The notes under the pieces are model-generated. The model did not search any database. It was not told the origin of the DNA and was given only the letters and a program-made list of their open reading frames with translations. A stretch of DNA of 64,000 bases from PMG-095 sp049324695. GTDB taxonomy: Bacteria > Myxococcota_A > Polyangia > Polyangiales > Polyangiaceae. A program made the position numbers and the translations under genes. The stretch lies in contig JBMOMJ010000054.1 in the NCBI GenBank assembly GCA_049324695.1, positions 186,001-250,000 on the forward strand, in the 5' to 3' direction. Positions 55,355 through 63,529 of the stretch are shown here, in pieces (the stretch's first letter is position 1; every line of letters begins with the position of its first letter).

Positions 55355-56695
55355 TTAGCCATCTCCCCAGCGCTCGTAGCTGCCGCTGGGGCGGCTTCCC
55401 ACCGTGAGCGTTCGCGCCAAACGCACGAAGGTCCAAGCGGTGCCGGTTAGCTTGCGCAGTTTGGAGGCGCCGACGCGCTCCTGATACTCGATGGGGATCT
55501 CGACTACGCGATAACCAGAGCGGGCGGGCCACAACAACGTGTCGATTGGCAGCGCATCGCCGCTGCCGTCGAAGGCAAAGCTGCGAATCACGCTCGAGCG
55601 ATAGCCACGCATGCCGCTGTGCAAGTCCGAAATCGGCACGCCGTTCAGCGCCCGTGCGCACCACACGAAGGCCTTGTTTGCAACGTAGTTGGCGAGCGGC
55701 ATGGCTTGCGGGCGAGTGCGAGTGCGCGCAGCATTGACCAGATCCGCGCCGCTCTCCAAGATCTCGCGGATCTTGACGATGTTTTCTGCGGGATAGGTGA
55801 AGTCGCAATCTAGGTAAATCAGGGCGTCGCTTTGGTTCGCGGCTTCGTACATCAAAAGCTCCATCGCAGGGCCGTGGCCACGCGGTGGCAATTGACGCAA
55901 GACGCGGGCACCTAGCTGTTCGGCGATGATCGGTGTGCGATCTTTGACGGAGCTATCCACACACAAGATTTGTGCGTCCGCCGCATAACGACGAATCTCT
56001 TCGATCATGCGCCCTACGCTGGGCTCTTCGTCCATCGTGAGCATGCCCACCGTCAGCGAAAGACGGCGTGCACGGATGCGCCGACGCATCACCAGCACGT
56101 ACTGGTAGGCAAACAGAGACGGCGAAAGCGCGGCAGCGGGGCGCAACGCACGCGCCAAAAGCGGCGTCCACGCTACTTCTAGCAGCTCGAGTTCAGCGGC
56201 CGCTGCCCAGCCGCGCGCTTCGTCTAGCTCGTGAAGGTGCGGCGAGTCACCCGCGATCGCGCCAAACCCGAAGCGTTCGTCCGAAAGCCCCAGCTTGCGC
56301 GACCATGCTTCCGGGTTACGCAGCGCACACAACAGCCTGCCTTCCGGCTCCAAGAAGCTGGCAGCCTGTTTCAGCAGGCGCCCCGGCTCGGCCACGCGCT
56401 CCAAGCTCGTTGGCACCAACACCAAGTCGAAACGGCGTTCCCCCAGCGCGCGCAGCAACGCTTCTGTGTCCAAAGGATCGAGCTGGATCACTTCATCGAG
56501 CACCTGACGCGCCCGCTCAGCGAGCTCCGGATTGGCCTCGACGCCGACGACACGCGCTCCGGCGCTACGCGCGAGCATGCCGTTCGTGCCGGCACCACAA
56601 CCGAGATCCAGAACCGTTCGCGGGCGTCCGAGGCGCGAGGCCAACGCCGGGTTCACTTCCGCGCTCGGGTCGAGTTCTAGGGGCTGCGCTGGCAT
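55355..56695 (-). CDS. Methyltransferase-glycosyltransferase family 2 fusion
   Basis: A 446-residue two-domain protein. Residues about 25-185 are a class I methyltransferase: VLDLGCGAGTNGMLARSAG motif I, acidic VVGVEANPELAERA and FDLVLVPTSLERVAEP. Residues about 212-446 are a GT2 glycosyltransferase: SLTVGMLTMDEEPSVGRMI start, DALIYLDCDFTYPAENI with the DxD metal motif (LDCDF), and the dolichol-phosphate-mannosyltransferase-like end YRVVEIPIEYQERVG. It probably makes or modifies a polyprenyl-phosphate sugar that the GT39-type enzymes use. Fusion of the two activities is unusual. Confidence 0.9.
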   Translation of the reverse strand: MPAQPLELDPSAEVNPALASRLGRPRTVLDLGCGAGTNGMLARSAGARVVGVEANPELAERARQVLDEVIQLDPLDTEALLRALGERRFDLVLVPTSLERVAEPGRLLKQAASFLEPEGRLLCALRNPEAWSRKLGLSDERFGFGAIAGDSPHLHELDEARGWAAAAELELLEVAWTPLLARALRPAAALSPSLFAYQYVLVMRRRIRARRLSLTVGMLTMDEEPSVGRMIEEIRRYAADAQILCVDSSVKDRTPIIAEQLGARVLRQLPPRGHGPAMELLMYEAANQSDALIYLDCDFTYPAENIVKIREILESGADLVNAARTRTRPQAMPLANYVANKAFVWCARALNGVPISDLHSGMRGYRSSVIRSFAFDGSGDALPIDTLLWPARSGYRVVEIPIEYQERVGASKLRKLTGTAWTFVRLARTLTVGSRPSGSYERWGDG

Positions 56696-56762
56696 GCGCG
56701 GCGCAGCCTAGCGCCTTTTCGCGGCAACGTGCCAGGCGCTGCGGCGGTATCCTGCCTCAGAC

Positions 56763-57551
56763 ATGCCTGAGCAGCGCGGCTACCCACTCGACTACCAGGC
56801 CCAAGACTATCGTTATATCGAGCGGCCCAATGCCGTGCTCCTCTCACTCGTCGAGGCGCATCTGCTCACGAGCGCGGCCACGCCACGCATTCTCGACGTT
56901 GGAGCCGGTGCTGGAGCCAATCTGCGCGCCATTCAACGGCTCGCACCGAGCGCGCTGCTGACGGCCGTCGAGCCCAATGCGCAAGCAGCCGCGCTCCTGA
57001 AACAAGTCTGCAACAACGTACACAACGGCACGCTGCAAAGCTTCCTCCAACAGCACGCCCATCAGCCGTTCGATGCGGTACTTCTCTCGGACGTAGTCGA
57101 GCACGTCGCCGAGCCGGTTGCGTTTCTGCGCGCGCTGCGTGATGAGCCGAGCCTGCGACGTGCGCTGTTCTTCGTCAGCATCCCCAACTACGCTGTTTGG
57201 TACAACCGGCTCGCGACCATGTTCGGACATTTCGAGTACACGTGGTCAGGCCTGTACGATCGCACGCATTTGCGCTTCTTCACGCGCGCTTCGCAAAACC
57301 GACTGTTTTCACAGCTCGGCTTCGAGCTCATCGAACAGCGCGCGACGCCGTCGCTGGCGCAATCGCTCGCACCTTGGATACGTCGCGCCTTCGAGAGCGA
57401 CGTGGACGCAGGCCAGCACCTGAGCCTGCAGCGTTCGCCGAGCTATCGCGCTTACACTCGCTTCATCGAGCCGCTCGAAGCGCGCATGTGCAACGCTTGG
57501 CCGGAGCTCCTAGGCTTTCAAATCGTGAGTGCGCTGCGCGTGCGGCGCTAG
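56763..57551 (+). CDS. SAM-dependent methyltransferase
   Basis: A 262-residue class I methyltransferase, third of the region. Motif I is ILDVGAGAGANLRAIQ (about residues 43-58) with the acidic LLTAVEPNAQAA. FDAVLLSDVVEHVAEPVAFL and LFFVSIPNYAVWYNR follow the SAM-methyltransferase pattern of glycan- or lipid-modifying enzymes. The C-terminal half is helical. It is divergent from the methyltransferase-GT2 fusion, 67 bp apart. Confidence 0.9.
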   Translation: MPEQRGYPLDYQAQDYRYIERPNAVLLSLVEAHLLTSAATPRILDVGAGAGANLRAIQRLAPSALLTAVEPNAQAAALLKQVCNNVHNGTLQSFLQQHAHQPFDAVLLSDVVEHVAEPVAFLRALRDEPSLRRALFFVSIPNYAVWYNRLATMFGHFEYTWSGLYDRTHLRFFTRASQNRLFSQLGFELIEQRATPSLAQSLAPWIRRAFESDVDAGQHLSLQRSPSYRAYTRFIEPLEARMCNAWPELLGFQIVSALRVRR

Positions 57552-57963
57552 TCCGCTCGAACAAAAAGGAGAACGGCGCGAGATGAGGGGAGAGACTCGC
57601 GCCGTTCGAGAGAAGCAACGACCGCAAACTTGGGGAGGATAGTTCGCAGCGTTGGGTAGAAGTGCTGGCGGCCATCCAATGGGGAGGGGGGTGACCCAGA
57701 GGCGCCGCCAGCGAACTCTGCTAGTGCAGGGCGCGTGCCGAGGACTGCGTGCCCGGGCTCCGCTCAGAATCGCGCACGTCGAGATGCACATTCGCGACCT
57801 TCGCGATCTTGGCGTTTCAGGTTTGCAAACCTCTGTCGTCGTCGCGAGACGCACGCCGGTCTCAGGCGTTTCGAATTGAGGCAACCGGACGAATCGAGCT
57901 GCGAAAACGTCACAGCGCACTTCGACGCACGCGGGCACACACGCGCTTCGAGCACACACGCGC
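57552..57963. other. Structured noncoding region of 412 bp
   Basis: No believable ORF. Perfect hairpins: gaacggcgcgag/ctcgcgccgttc (57571-57582 and 57596-57607, 12 bp) and gctggcggc/gccgccagc (57664-57672 and 57704-57712, 9 bp). An alternative outer pairing ctcgaac/gttcgag (57556-57562 with 57604-57610) would compete with the first hairpin. A perfect palindrome aggtttgcaaacct lies at 57819-57832. It lies between the convergent methyltransferase and GT39-like genes. Confidence 0.5.
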
Positions 57964-59619
57964 TCAACGCGTGGTTTGAGCGAGCGCGTAGATATCGAAG
58001 TCTTCGATACGGCGACGGAACACGTACTTGGAGGACAGGAACTCGTCGAACTCGGGGAATCCAGGAATGGAATCGCGCGAGTCAAACACGTTGCCCGTGA
58101 CTGCGGGGAACACATCACGTGTTTGCACTACCAGCATCTTGGGAGTGTTGCGCTTCAAGTCGCGCATCAGCTCCGTGCGCGCGTACTTCGCCTCCCATGG
58201 GCTGCGTTGAGCCACGTTGTAGATGAAGCGGCTCGATGGTTCACGCTCGGCGAGCCAATACACAGCCGGTTCAAAACCCCAAACGAACACGCTGTCGTGT
58301 GAGCTCGTGTGGCTGCGCACCTCCAACGCCACGGCGCGGTCCGCGCTCAGGTTGTAGTCGGCGACGTAGGACAACTCGCGATCCATCGCCTCGCGCGAAT
58401 CGTAGGGCGGAATACGCAGCAGGTACGAAAAGCGAATCTGCGCGCGCTCCCAGAAAAACTGCGGCAAATCGCGCACGGCGTAGCGCATCGGCACGCATAC
58501 CGCTACGAACGAAAAGAACGCCAGCGGTCCACCCATGCCGCCGAACAGACAACGCTTCCACAGCTTGTACAAGCCGAGGCCGGCGAGCAGCGCGATCAGC
58601 GGCAACGTTGCCCCGTAGTGATACGGAAAGAATTTGCCCTGCATCGCGATACCAGCGACGTGAATCGCGATCACCCCCAAAATCAAGAACAGCCCTTCGC
58701 GCTCGCGTTGCCCCACCGGCTGAATCGCGACTGCCGAAACCACGCCCGCCGCAGCCAACGCGGAGAACTTGAAGAAAGCCTCCTCGATTGCGTAGTAGAG
58801 CATGTCGGAGGCACGTCGCCCTTCCCACCCGAGCTTCGTGTAACCTGGCGTGAACTCGCCGAGTGTCCAATAGAAGTCGTGGTACGCGCCCTTCGCGACA
58901 AACCAGGCGACGCACAACAACGCCGGCAGCGCGCCCCCGAGCGCAACCCACGCCACCGGCTTCAGCATCGGCCACACCGCAGCGCGTCCCGCCAGCACGC
59001 CGCGCGCACGCTGCGCCAAATACGCCGCGCACACCAACGCCCCGCCTCCAAGCGGTGGCTTCAACAGCGCCGCGCAACCGAAACACAACCCGACTCCCAG
59101 CGGAATCAACCAACGCCGCTTCGACTCCTCCAACGTCAACATCAAGCCAAGCAGCGTGAAAAGCGCCCCGAACGTCTCCGGCTGCCCGGTGTGCCAAAAG
59201 TCCATTTCCGCGTGGATCAGCGCTGCAATCGCGCCGCCCAACAATCCTACCGTGCGATCCTCGAACACTTGATTCGAGAAGCGACGCATGGCCGCCACCG
59301 ACCCAAACAACGCCAGCACCTCGAGCAAACGCGGCGCCATCATGTTCTTGCCGAACAGCGCCTGCGCCAGCGAGTACACGTAAAAAATCCCCGGTGGCTT
59401 GAAGTCCCACAAGTCCTTGTAGGGCACCTGCCCGCGCAACAGCCCATCGCCCACCACCGCGTAAATGCTCTGATCGCGCCCGAACGAGAACGTCAGAATC
59501 AACAGCGCGCACGCGATGATGGTCACCCACGCTACCGCCTTCAACCACAAGTCGGGGTCGCGCACGGCCTGGCGCGGCACCACCTCGGCGGCGGGCGGGG
59601 GAAACGACGAGCTCTTCAT
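57964..59619 (-). CDS. GT39-like membrane glycosyltransferase
   Basis: About 551 residues, starting at ATG 59619. Around eleven hydrophobic segments (first: AVAWVTIIACALLILTFSF) follow a short cytoplasmic N-terminus. The first loop has GRDQSIYAVVGDGLLRGQ and YKDLWDFKPPGIFYVYSLA, the DQ/KPPG pattern of ArnT/PMT-type GT-C transferases using polyprenyl sugar donors. A soluble C-terminal periplasmic domain (from about 420) ends the protein. Acceptor unknown. Confidence 0.87.
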   Translation of the reverse strand: MKSSSFPPPAAEVVPRQAVRDPDLWLKAVAWVTIIACALLILTFSFGRDQSIYAVVGDGLLRGQVPYKDLWDFKPPGIFYVYSLAQALFGKNMMAPRLLEVLALFGSVAAMRRFSNQVFEDRTVGLLGGAIAALIHAEMDFWHTGQPETFGALFTLLGLMLTLEESKRRWLIPLGVGLCFGCAALLKPPLGGGALVCAAYLAQRARGVLAGRAAVWPMLKPVAWVALGGALPALLCVAWFVAKGAYHDFYWTLGEFTPGYTKLGWEGRRASDMLYYAIEEAFFKFSALAAAGVVSAVAIQPVGQREREGLFLILGVIAIHVAGIAMQGKFFPYHYGATLPLIALLAGLGLYKLWKRCLFGGMGGPLAFFSFVAVCVPMRYAVRDLPQFFWERAQIRFSYLLRIPPYDSREAMDRELSYVADYNLSADRAVALEVRSHTSSHDSVFVWGFEPAVYWLAEREPSSRFIYNVAQRSPWEAKYARTELMRDLKRNTPKMLVVQTRDVFPAVTGNVFDSRDSIPGFPEFDEFLSSKYVFRRRIEDFDIYALAQTTR

Positions 59620-59820
59620 ACGCGCATCCACGCTAGCGAACGCGGTACAAGCGACGCAACCCGGCTCACACAACAGGCAAAAGCGCGCGAAAACTCGAGC
59701 TCACGCCCGCAGCCGGTCGCCTGGCTCGGTTCCTTTCCCAGCGTGCCCTGCCGGCCTTCCTGCACCAGCTTGACGGCGCGACGGTTCGCGACGAAAGTCC
59801 CTTCCGCCAGCAATGGCGAC
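59620..59820. other. Spacer between GT39-like gene and tRNA-Arg
   Basis: 201 bp without a recognised gene. It must carry the promoter of the leftward GT39-like gene and of the rightward tRNA. No strong hairpin or repeat was noticed. Confidence 0.35.
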
Positions 59821-59894
59821 GCGCCCCTAGCTCAGCTGGATAGAGCATCGGACTTCGAATCCGAGGGTCGTAGGTTCGAACCCTACGGGGCGCG
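59821..59894 (+). tRNA. tRNA-Arg (anticodon UCG)
   Basis: A complete cloverleaf: acceptor GCGCCCC/GGGGCGC, D-arm GCTC...GAGC, anticodon stem TCGGA/TCCGA with loop CTTCGAA (anticodon TCG, reading CGA), variable loop GGGTC, T-arm GTAGG-TTCGAAC-CCTAC, discriminator G. No CCA is encoded. Its 3' half is the integration site: the integrase gene on the other strand runs into it. Confidence 0.95.
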
Positions 59895-61197
59895 CCGAGA
59901 AAACTGAATCCCGCGCGGGGAGTTTTGGCACCGCGCGTGGCAGAACCTGAATTCGGGGCAGCGCTTCGATCGGCAGCGCGCGCATCTTCGCCGTGTTGCT
60001 GAGGTAGCGCTGGTGAGCCTCGAGGCTGGCGTGCCCGGCTAGGGCCTGCGCCTGCTGAGCCGAGACGTTCGCCTCTGCCAATGCCTGGGAGAAGGCTCGG
60101 CGCCAGCTGTGGAAGTCCACCGGCTTGGTGTAAGGCGTAGGCTCGAAGAGCTCGCGCTCGCGCGCCGTCAGTGGCCTCGACTCGACCCAAACGCGCTTCG
60201 TAAGCTTCCGTCCGTTGTTGCGCACCACGACAACGGATGAGGGCACCTCAACGCCGAAAGCCCGCCTCAGATCGCGCCGGAAGGCCTCGGCGTGACTGAC
60301 GCCCTTCTTCACGGCCTTGTCCTCGACCCTCTCTCCTCTGCGGACCGGGAACACCACGCCTGCGGCGGGACGGCCGTGACGTTGCCACCAATCATTCAAG
60401 ATGGGTCGAAGCATCTCCGGGATCTCGAGCAGCTGCGGGCGCGCGGTCTTCTTGCGCGGCGCCCATCCGTAACCAAAGCGCCCGTCCGTCGTGTCGAGCG
60501 ACTCCCAGCGCAGCTCGTGCAAGTCACCCGTGCGGAGTCCGCCAAACATTCGCGCGACGCAGGCCATCGTCTGGCGCTCAAGGACGGCCATCCCATGGTG
60601 CTCGTCCGGGTGCTCCCAAGACAGGTAGCGAGCGAGCTCTTCGTCCGTGAGCACGGCGCGCTCGCGTCGGTCCATCTTCATTGCGGGCACGCGCACGCGA
60701 GCGACCGGGTTCTCCGGCAGCGCTTCGTCGCGCCAGAGCTGGTCGAAGATAAGGTGCATGACGCGACGCACGTGAACTACCGTCCGCCGGCTCCGCCCGC
60801 TCGCCTTCACGGTCTCAAGAACGTCGCGGATATCTGAGCTCTTCACCTCGCCGACCGCGCGGGCGCCGATCTCCGGTTCGATGTGCAGCCGGAACCGAAT
60901 GCGGTCGTTCTCGATGTCACGAACGCCGTCGCGCTCGATGAGAATGCGCTCCGCGGCTTCAGACACGGTCTCAGAACGCACGGCTTCCGAGGCGACGGCC
61001 TGCACCGAAGGCGCCTCGGCGTGCTGCTCGAGCAGTCGAGTGAGCTTGCGCCGCGCTGCCGGCTTCGAATCCGTGCCGAGGTCAAACCACTTCCGCACGC
61101 TCTCGCCATCCACCGTGACCGTCAGCCGCGCGTGCCAAGTCTTTCCGCGGAGCTCGAGCGAACCTTTGCGAGGGCGACCACCCTTGTTCTTACCCAT
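59827..61197 (-). CDS. Tyrosine recombinase/integrase
   Basis: About 456 residues from ATG 61197 (MGKNKGGRPRKG). An AP2-like/arm-binding N-terminus, a SAM-like core-binding domain (about 75-185) and a catalytic domain (about 195-410). Catalytic residues fit: Arg222 in GGLRTGDLHEL, His363 and Arg366 in FHSWRRAF, and nucleophile Tyr398 in AHQRYLSN after AGHASLE. The last 22 residues (ARPVGFEPTTLGFEV, then SIQLS) are the antisense translation of the tRNA, a known signature of tRNA-targeting integrases. It is the last gene of the leftward operon, overlapping the nuclease gene by 8 bp. Confidence 0.95.
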   Translation of the reverse strand: MGKNKGGRPRKGSLELRGKTWHARLTVTVDGESVRKWFDLGTDSKPAARRKLTRLLEQHAEAPSVQAVASEAVRSETVSEAAERILIERDGVRDIENDRIRFRLHIEPEIGARAVGEVKSSDIRDVLETVKASGRSRRTVVHVRRVMHLIFDQLWRDEALPENPVARVRVPAMKMDRRERAVLTDEELARYLSWEHPDEHHGMAVLERQTMACVARMFGGLRTGDLHELRWESLDTTDGRFGYGWAPRKKTARPQLLEIPEMLRPILNDWWQRHGRPAAGVVFPVRRGERVEDKAVKKGVSHAEAFRRDLRRAFGVEVPSSVVVVRNNGRKLTKRVWVESRPLTARERELFEPTPYTKPVDFHSWRRAFSQALAEANVSAQQAQALAGHASLEAHQRYLSNTAKMRALPIEALPRIQVLPRAVPKLPARDSVFSARPVGFEPTTLGFEVRCSIQLS

Positions 61198-61798
61198 GAC
61201 TCTGCTTGTCCTTTCCTGGCTGCGCGCGCGGCGCTCGGTCGGAAGCGGCGAGTTCGCACACCTCGTGCACGCACCCATCGGCGTTGCGGTGCACGTCGCT
61301 GCCGCTGAATCGAATCACCGTCCAACCCGCTGCAGTGAGTCGCCGATCACGCTGTCGGTCCAGTCGGGCCTGCTCCAAAGTCCGGTCGTGAAAGTTCCTA
61401 CCGTCGACCTCGATGGCCAAGAACACGCCATCGAGCGGACGAATCAACGCGAAGTCGAGCCGATACTTCGCTGCCGGCGTCGTCACCGGCAGCTGCTGCA
61501 GCAGAAGGCCGAGCGGGCCCTGACCGACGACGATGTCGGACAAGGCCCTCGCTCGTTGAAAACCCACTCGAAGAAACGCCTGCAACAGCGCTTCCTCGAG
61601 TGGTGACTCACTCGGACCAACCGGTCGCGTCAGCCGAGCCCGCTGCTCCTCGCGTTGACGTTGCCCCTCTTCGCGCGCCCACGCCCGCAGCTTGCGGTCA
61701 GCATCCACGGCCTTCTGCTCAGTCGCAAACGCAGCTCGATCACCTTCGACCTTGGCGAGACGCTCGGCTGCCCAGCGCTCGAACTCAACCTGAGGCAT
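61190..61798 (-). CDS. DUF559-like (PD-(D/E)XK) endonuclease
   Basis: About 202 residues. ATG at 61798 begins MPQVEFERWAAERL after the end of the upstream small gene; the longer open frame runs antisense to nothing useful and is not needed. An N-terminal helical/coiled part (1-75) precedes the nuclease fold: SPLEEALLQAF (Glu), KYRLDFALI (Asp) and FLAIEVDGRNFHDRT (Glu-x-Asp), then RDRRLTAAGWTVIRFSGSDV, all as in DUF559/Vsr-like enzymes. It overlaps the integrase start by 8 bp. Its job could be element maintenance, defence or nicking. Confidence 0.82.
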   Translation of the reverse strand: MPQVEFERWAAERLAKVEGDRAAFATEQKAVDADRKLRAWAREEGQRQREEQRARLTRPVGPSESPLEEALLQAFLRVGFQRARALSDIVVGQGPLGLLLQQLPVTTPAAKYRLDFALIRPLDGVFLAIEVDGRNFHDRTLEQARLDRQRDRRLTAAGWTVIRFSGSDVHRNADGCVHEVCELAASDRAPRAQPGKDKQSHG

Positions 61799-61887
61799 GA
61801 GCACTACGTAGTCCTCACGCCTCAGACTCCCGCTCACCGTCTCGCTTTGCGGCCCGCACGAGTACGGCGTGGAAGGTGGCGGTTTCG

Positions 61888-62178
61888 TCAACTTGAGTTC
61901 TCCGCGCCGTTCGGCTCCGCCGATTCTCTGATAGCAGCGATGGTGCTCAGTCGCTCGCTGAGACCGACTGCCGTCGCGGCCATCAGCAGCGCTTGCATTG
62001 CTGCTGCTTGGATGCCAACGACCGCGCGACGAAGGTCTGGCGGTTCGGCGTTGCCGGGCGTTGCACCGAGCTCTTCTAGGATCTCGGCGAGACCGCGCAG
62101 GCGGTCCGCACCTTCGACCAGTTGCGAGATGGCGTGCCGTACCCGAAGCTCGAGTGAGCTTTCGTGCAGCGCGATCAT
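61888..62178 (-). CDS. Small helical protein of unknown function (element gene)
   Basis: A 96-residue, predominantly helical protein (RHAISQLVEGADRLRGLAEI and AAAMQALLMAATAVGLSERL). No family. The start overlaps the previous stop by 4 bp (ATGA), showing translational coupling and supporting that it is real. An 89-bp gap separates it from the nuclease. Confidence 0.7.
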   Translation of the reverse strand: MIALHESSLELRVRHAISQLVEGADRLRGLAEILEELGATPGNAEPPDLRRAVVGIQAAAMQALLMAATAVGLSERLSTIAAIRESAEPNGAENSS

Positions 62179-62537
62179 TCGCCACCGCCCGCCTCAGAAC
62201 GCCGTTTCGGAGCACGTTCGGCCCGAGTGCCGGAATTCCGTAGCTTGCGGCGCTTGCGTTGCTTGCGTTGCCGTTCTTCCTTTTCGGCCGCTTGCGCCAG
62301 TATTCGTTCTCGCTTCCGCTGCTCGCGGACGAGGGGACGCACGGCTGACGAGTGGAGATGGGCGCGAACGACGCAGCCGATATTCTCGATATGCGGGTAG
62401 TTCTTCTTCCAGTACAGGTATTCCGATATCGAGACGACGTTGGTCTTTCGCGCGAGCTGTTCGGCACGCCAGATACGCTGATCGGATTCGAGAGCGGCTC
62501 GTTGCGCAGGCGAGAGGAAACGATTCGGGTCTCTCAT
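62175..62537 (-). CDS. Small basic protein of unknown function (element gene)
   Basis: A 120-residue, Arg/Lys-rich protein (FLSPAQRAALESDQRIWRAE start; KEERQRKQRKRRKLRNSG in the tail). The composition suggests nucleic-acid binding, but no domain was recognised. It overlaps genes on both sides by 4 bp (ATGA at 62534-62537 and 62175-62178). Confidence 0.72.
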   Translation of the reverse strand: MRDPNRFLSPAQRAALESDQRIWRAEQLARKTNVVSISEYLYWKKNYPHIENIGCVVRAHLHSSAVRPLVREQRKRERILAQAAEKEERQRKQRKRRKLRNSGTRAERAPKRRSEAGGGE

Positions 62538-62809
62538 GGCCGCCCCCCGACGCGCAGACGACCGCGTGCATCAGTCGATGCCCCAGCTGCATGAACTAGC
62601 CGCAACGCTTCACGTGGGGGCGGTGGTAGACACCAGGACAGTCTCGACAGGAGATAGTTCAGATCCGTACTGGCCAGAGGCTGCTCGAGTGCCTCCGCAA
62701 CAGCAGCGCGGATGACGTCCTCTGGCCACGCTCCAAGAATCGCGACCGCGCGCACGGTTTTCTCCAACAGGTCTCGACGGCGCTGTTCGGCGTGCTGACT
62801 GTGCTTCAT
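62534..62809 (-). CDS. Small protein of unknown function (element gene)
   Basis: About 91 residues. ATG at 62809 shares one base with the previous stop (TGATG); GTG at 62812 is the alternative. The central part is helical (LLEKTVRAVAILGAWPEDVI, AAVAEALEQPLASTDLNYLL) with a Pro-rich linker (CLPPPPREAL). No family was recognised. Confidence 0.7.
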   Translation of the reverse strand: MKHSQHAEQRRRDLLEKTVRAVAILGAWPEDVIRAAVAEALEQPLASTDLNYLLSRLSWCLPPPPREALRLVHAAGASTDARGRLRVGGRP

Positions 62810-63246
62810 CACGGCTCACCTTGTTCAGCTGAAGCGAACTCCGCCGCTACCATCTCGCGCGCCTCGCGCCGCTCTGCCGTCTCTGGCAGGCCGAACTCGT
62901 CAACGTAGTCGGCGAGCGCAATGGCAAGGTCGATACGGTACTGCGCGCGGCAGAACGCCATGTTCAGCTCGGGCGGGGCGTTTTCGAACAGCTCGATATC
63001 GTCCCTCGCGCACAGCAAGGCCTCGAGCAGCACTTCCTTTCCGTCGGGTGAGGCCGACCCGATGCGCTCGAAGGTGCGTAGCGCCTTCGAGGCGAGGTCT
63101 CTCAGCGCCTCTACCTCAACCGCTGTGGGGAGACCGTCAGCGTCCGTCTGACCGGGATCGAAGCCCATGCGCTTTGCTGCGCGGTGAATGTCCGCGGATA
63201 CGGCTTCGCCCTGGTTCTGCCCCTGAATCCGTGTTCTGTTTGCCAT
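62809..63246 (-). CDS. Acidic helical protein of unknown function (element gene)
   Basis: A 145-residue protein from ATG 63246, which has AAAGGAG 7 nt upstream. The open frame continues back to 63432 but would cover the ribbon-helix-helix gene on the same strand, so the internal start is preferred. After a polar N-terminus the chain is acidic and helical (EVEALRDLASKALRTFERIG, ALLCARDDIELFENAPPELN, RIDLAIALADYVDEF). No family was recognised. It heads the block of overlapping genes after the regulator. Confidence 0.78.
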   Translation of the reverse strand: MANRTRIQGQNQGEAVSADIHRAAKRMGFDPGQTDADGLPTAVEVEALRDLASKALRTFERIGSASPDGKEVLLEALLCARDDIELFENAPPELNMAFCRAQYRIDLAIALADYVDEFGLPETAERREAREMVAAEFASAEQGEP

Positions 63247-63316
63247 GTCGGATCTCCTTTCAGGTCCGGCCAGACCCGCGGCTGCTACCAACAGCGCGCG
63301 GGTCACTAACGTGCGT

Positions 63317-63496
63317 TCAGCGCTTCCGGCGCTTCGGTGGCTCGTCCCCGAACGTAGCGGCGTGTTCGCGGCGAATGAGCTGACGAATCTTGTCAGACGC
63401 TGAGAGTCCGTCGCGATCCGCGAGTTCCTCAAGCATCTGGCGCTCCTCCGTGCTCATTCGAAGCTGAAACTTTTCATCACGCTGGGTCGGAGCCAT
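63317..63496 (-). CDS. Ribbon-helix-helix (Arc/CopG-type) DNA-binding protein
   Basis: A 59-residue protein found by direct translation. The start is ATG 63496. It has a beta-strand EKFQLRMS, helix EERQMLEELADRDG and helix SASDKIRQLIRREHA: the ribbon-helix-helix fold with a C-terminal basic tail (PPKRRKR). Such proteins repress their own operon. A 32-bp nested palindrome begins at its start codon and is its likely operator. It is the first gene of the leftward operon that ends with the integrase. Confidence 0.82.
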   Translation of the reverse strand: MAPTQRDEKFQLRMSTEERQMLEELADRDGLSASDKIRQLIRREHAATFGDEPPKRRKR

Positions 63497-63527
63497 GTCC
63501 TCTGTTTGTCATGACATTATGAGGACA
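63496..63527. promoter_or_regulatory. Nested palindrome, putative operator of the RHH protein
   Basis: TGTCCTC (63496-63502) and GAGGACA (63521-63527) are an inverted repeat around an inner palindrome TGTCATGACA (63507-63516). Both share the same centre (63511.5). The arms contain AGGA/GAGG, the Shine-Dalgarno sequences for both divergent directions, so binding would block translation starts as well as promoters. The left arm starts at the RHH initiation codon. Confidence 0.65.
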
Positions 63528-63529
63528 CG

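Noticed and set aside
58309..59907. 532-codon rightward frame across the GT39-like gene and the tRNA
   Set aside because: Runs antisense through a membrane protein and through a tRNA; Arg/Gln/His-rich and without domain signs.
61799..62467. N-terminal extension of the DUF559-like nuclease to 62467
   Set aside because: It covers two other coupled genes in the same direction and is low-complexity basic sequence.
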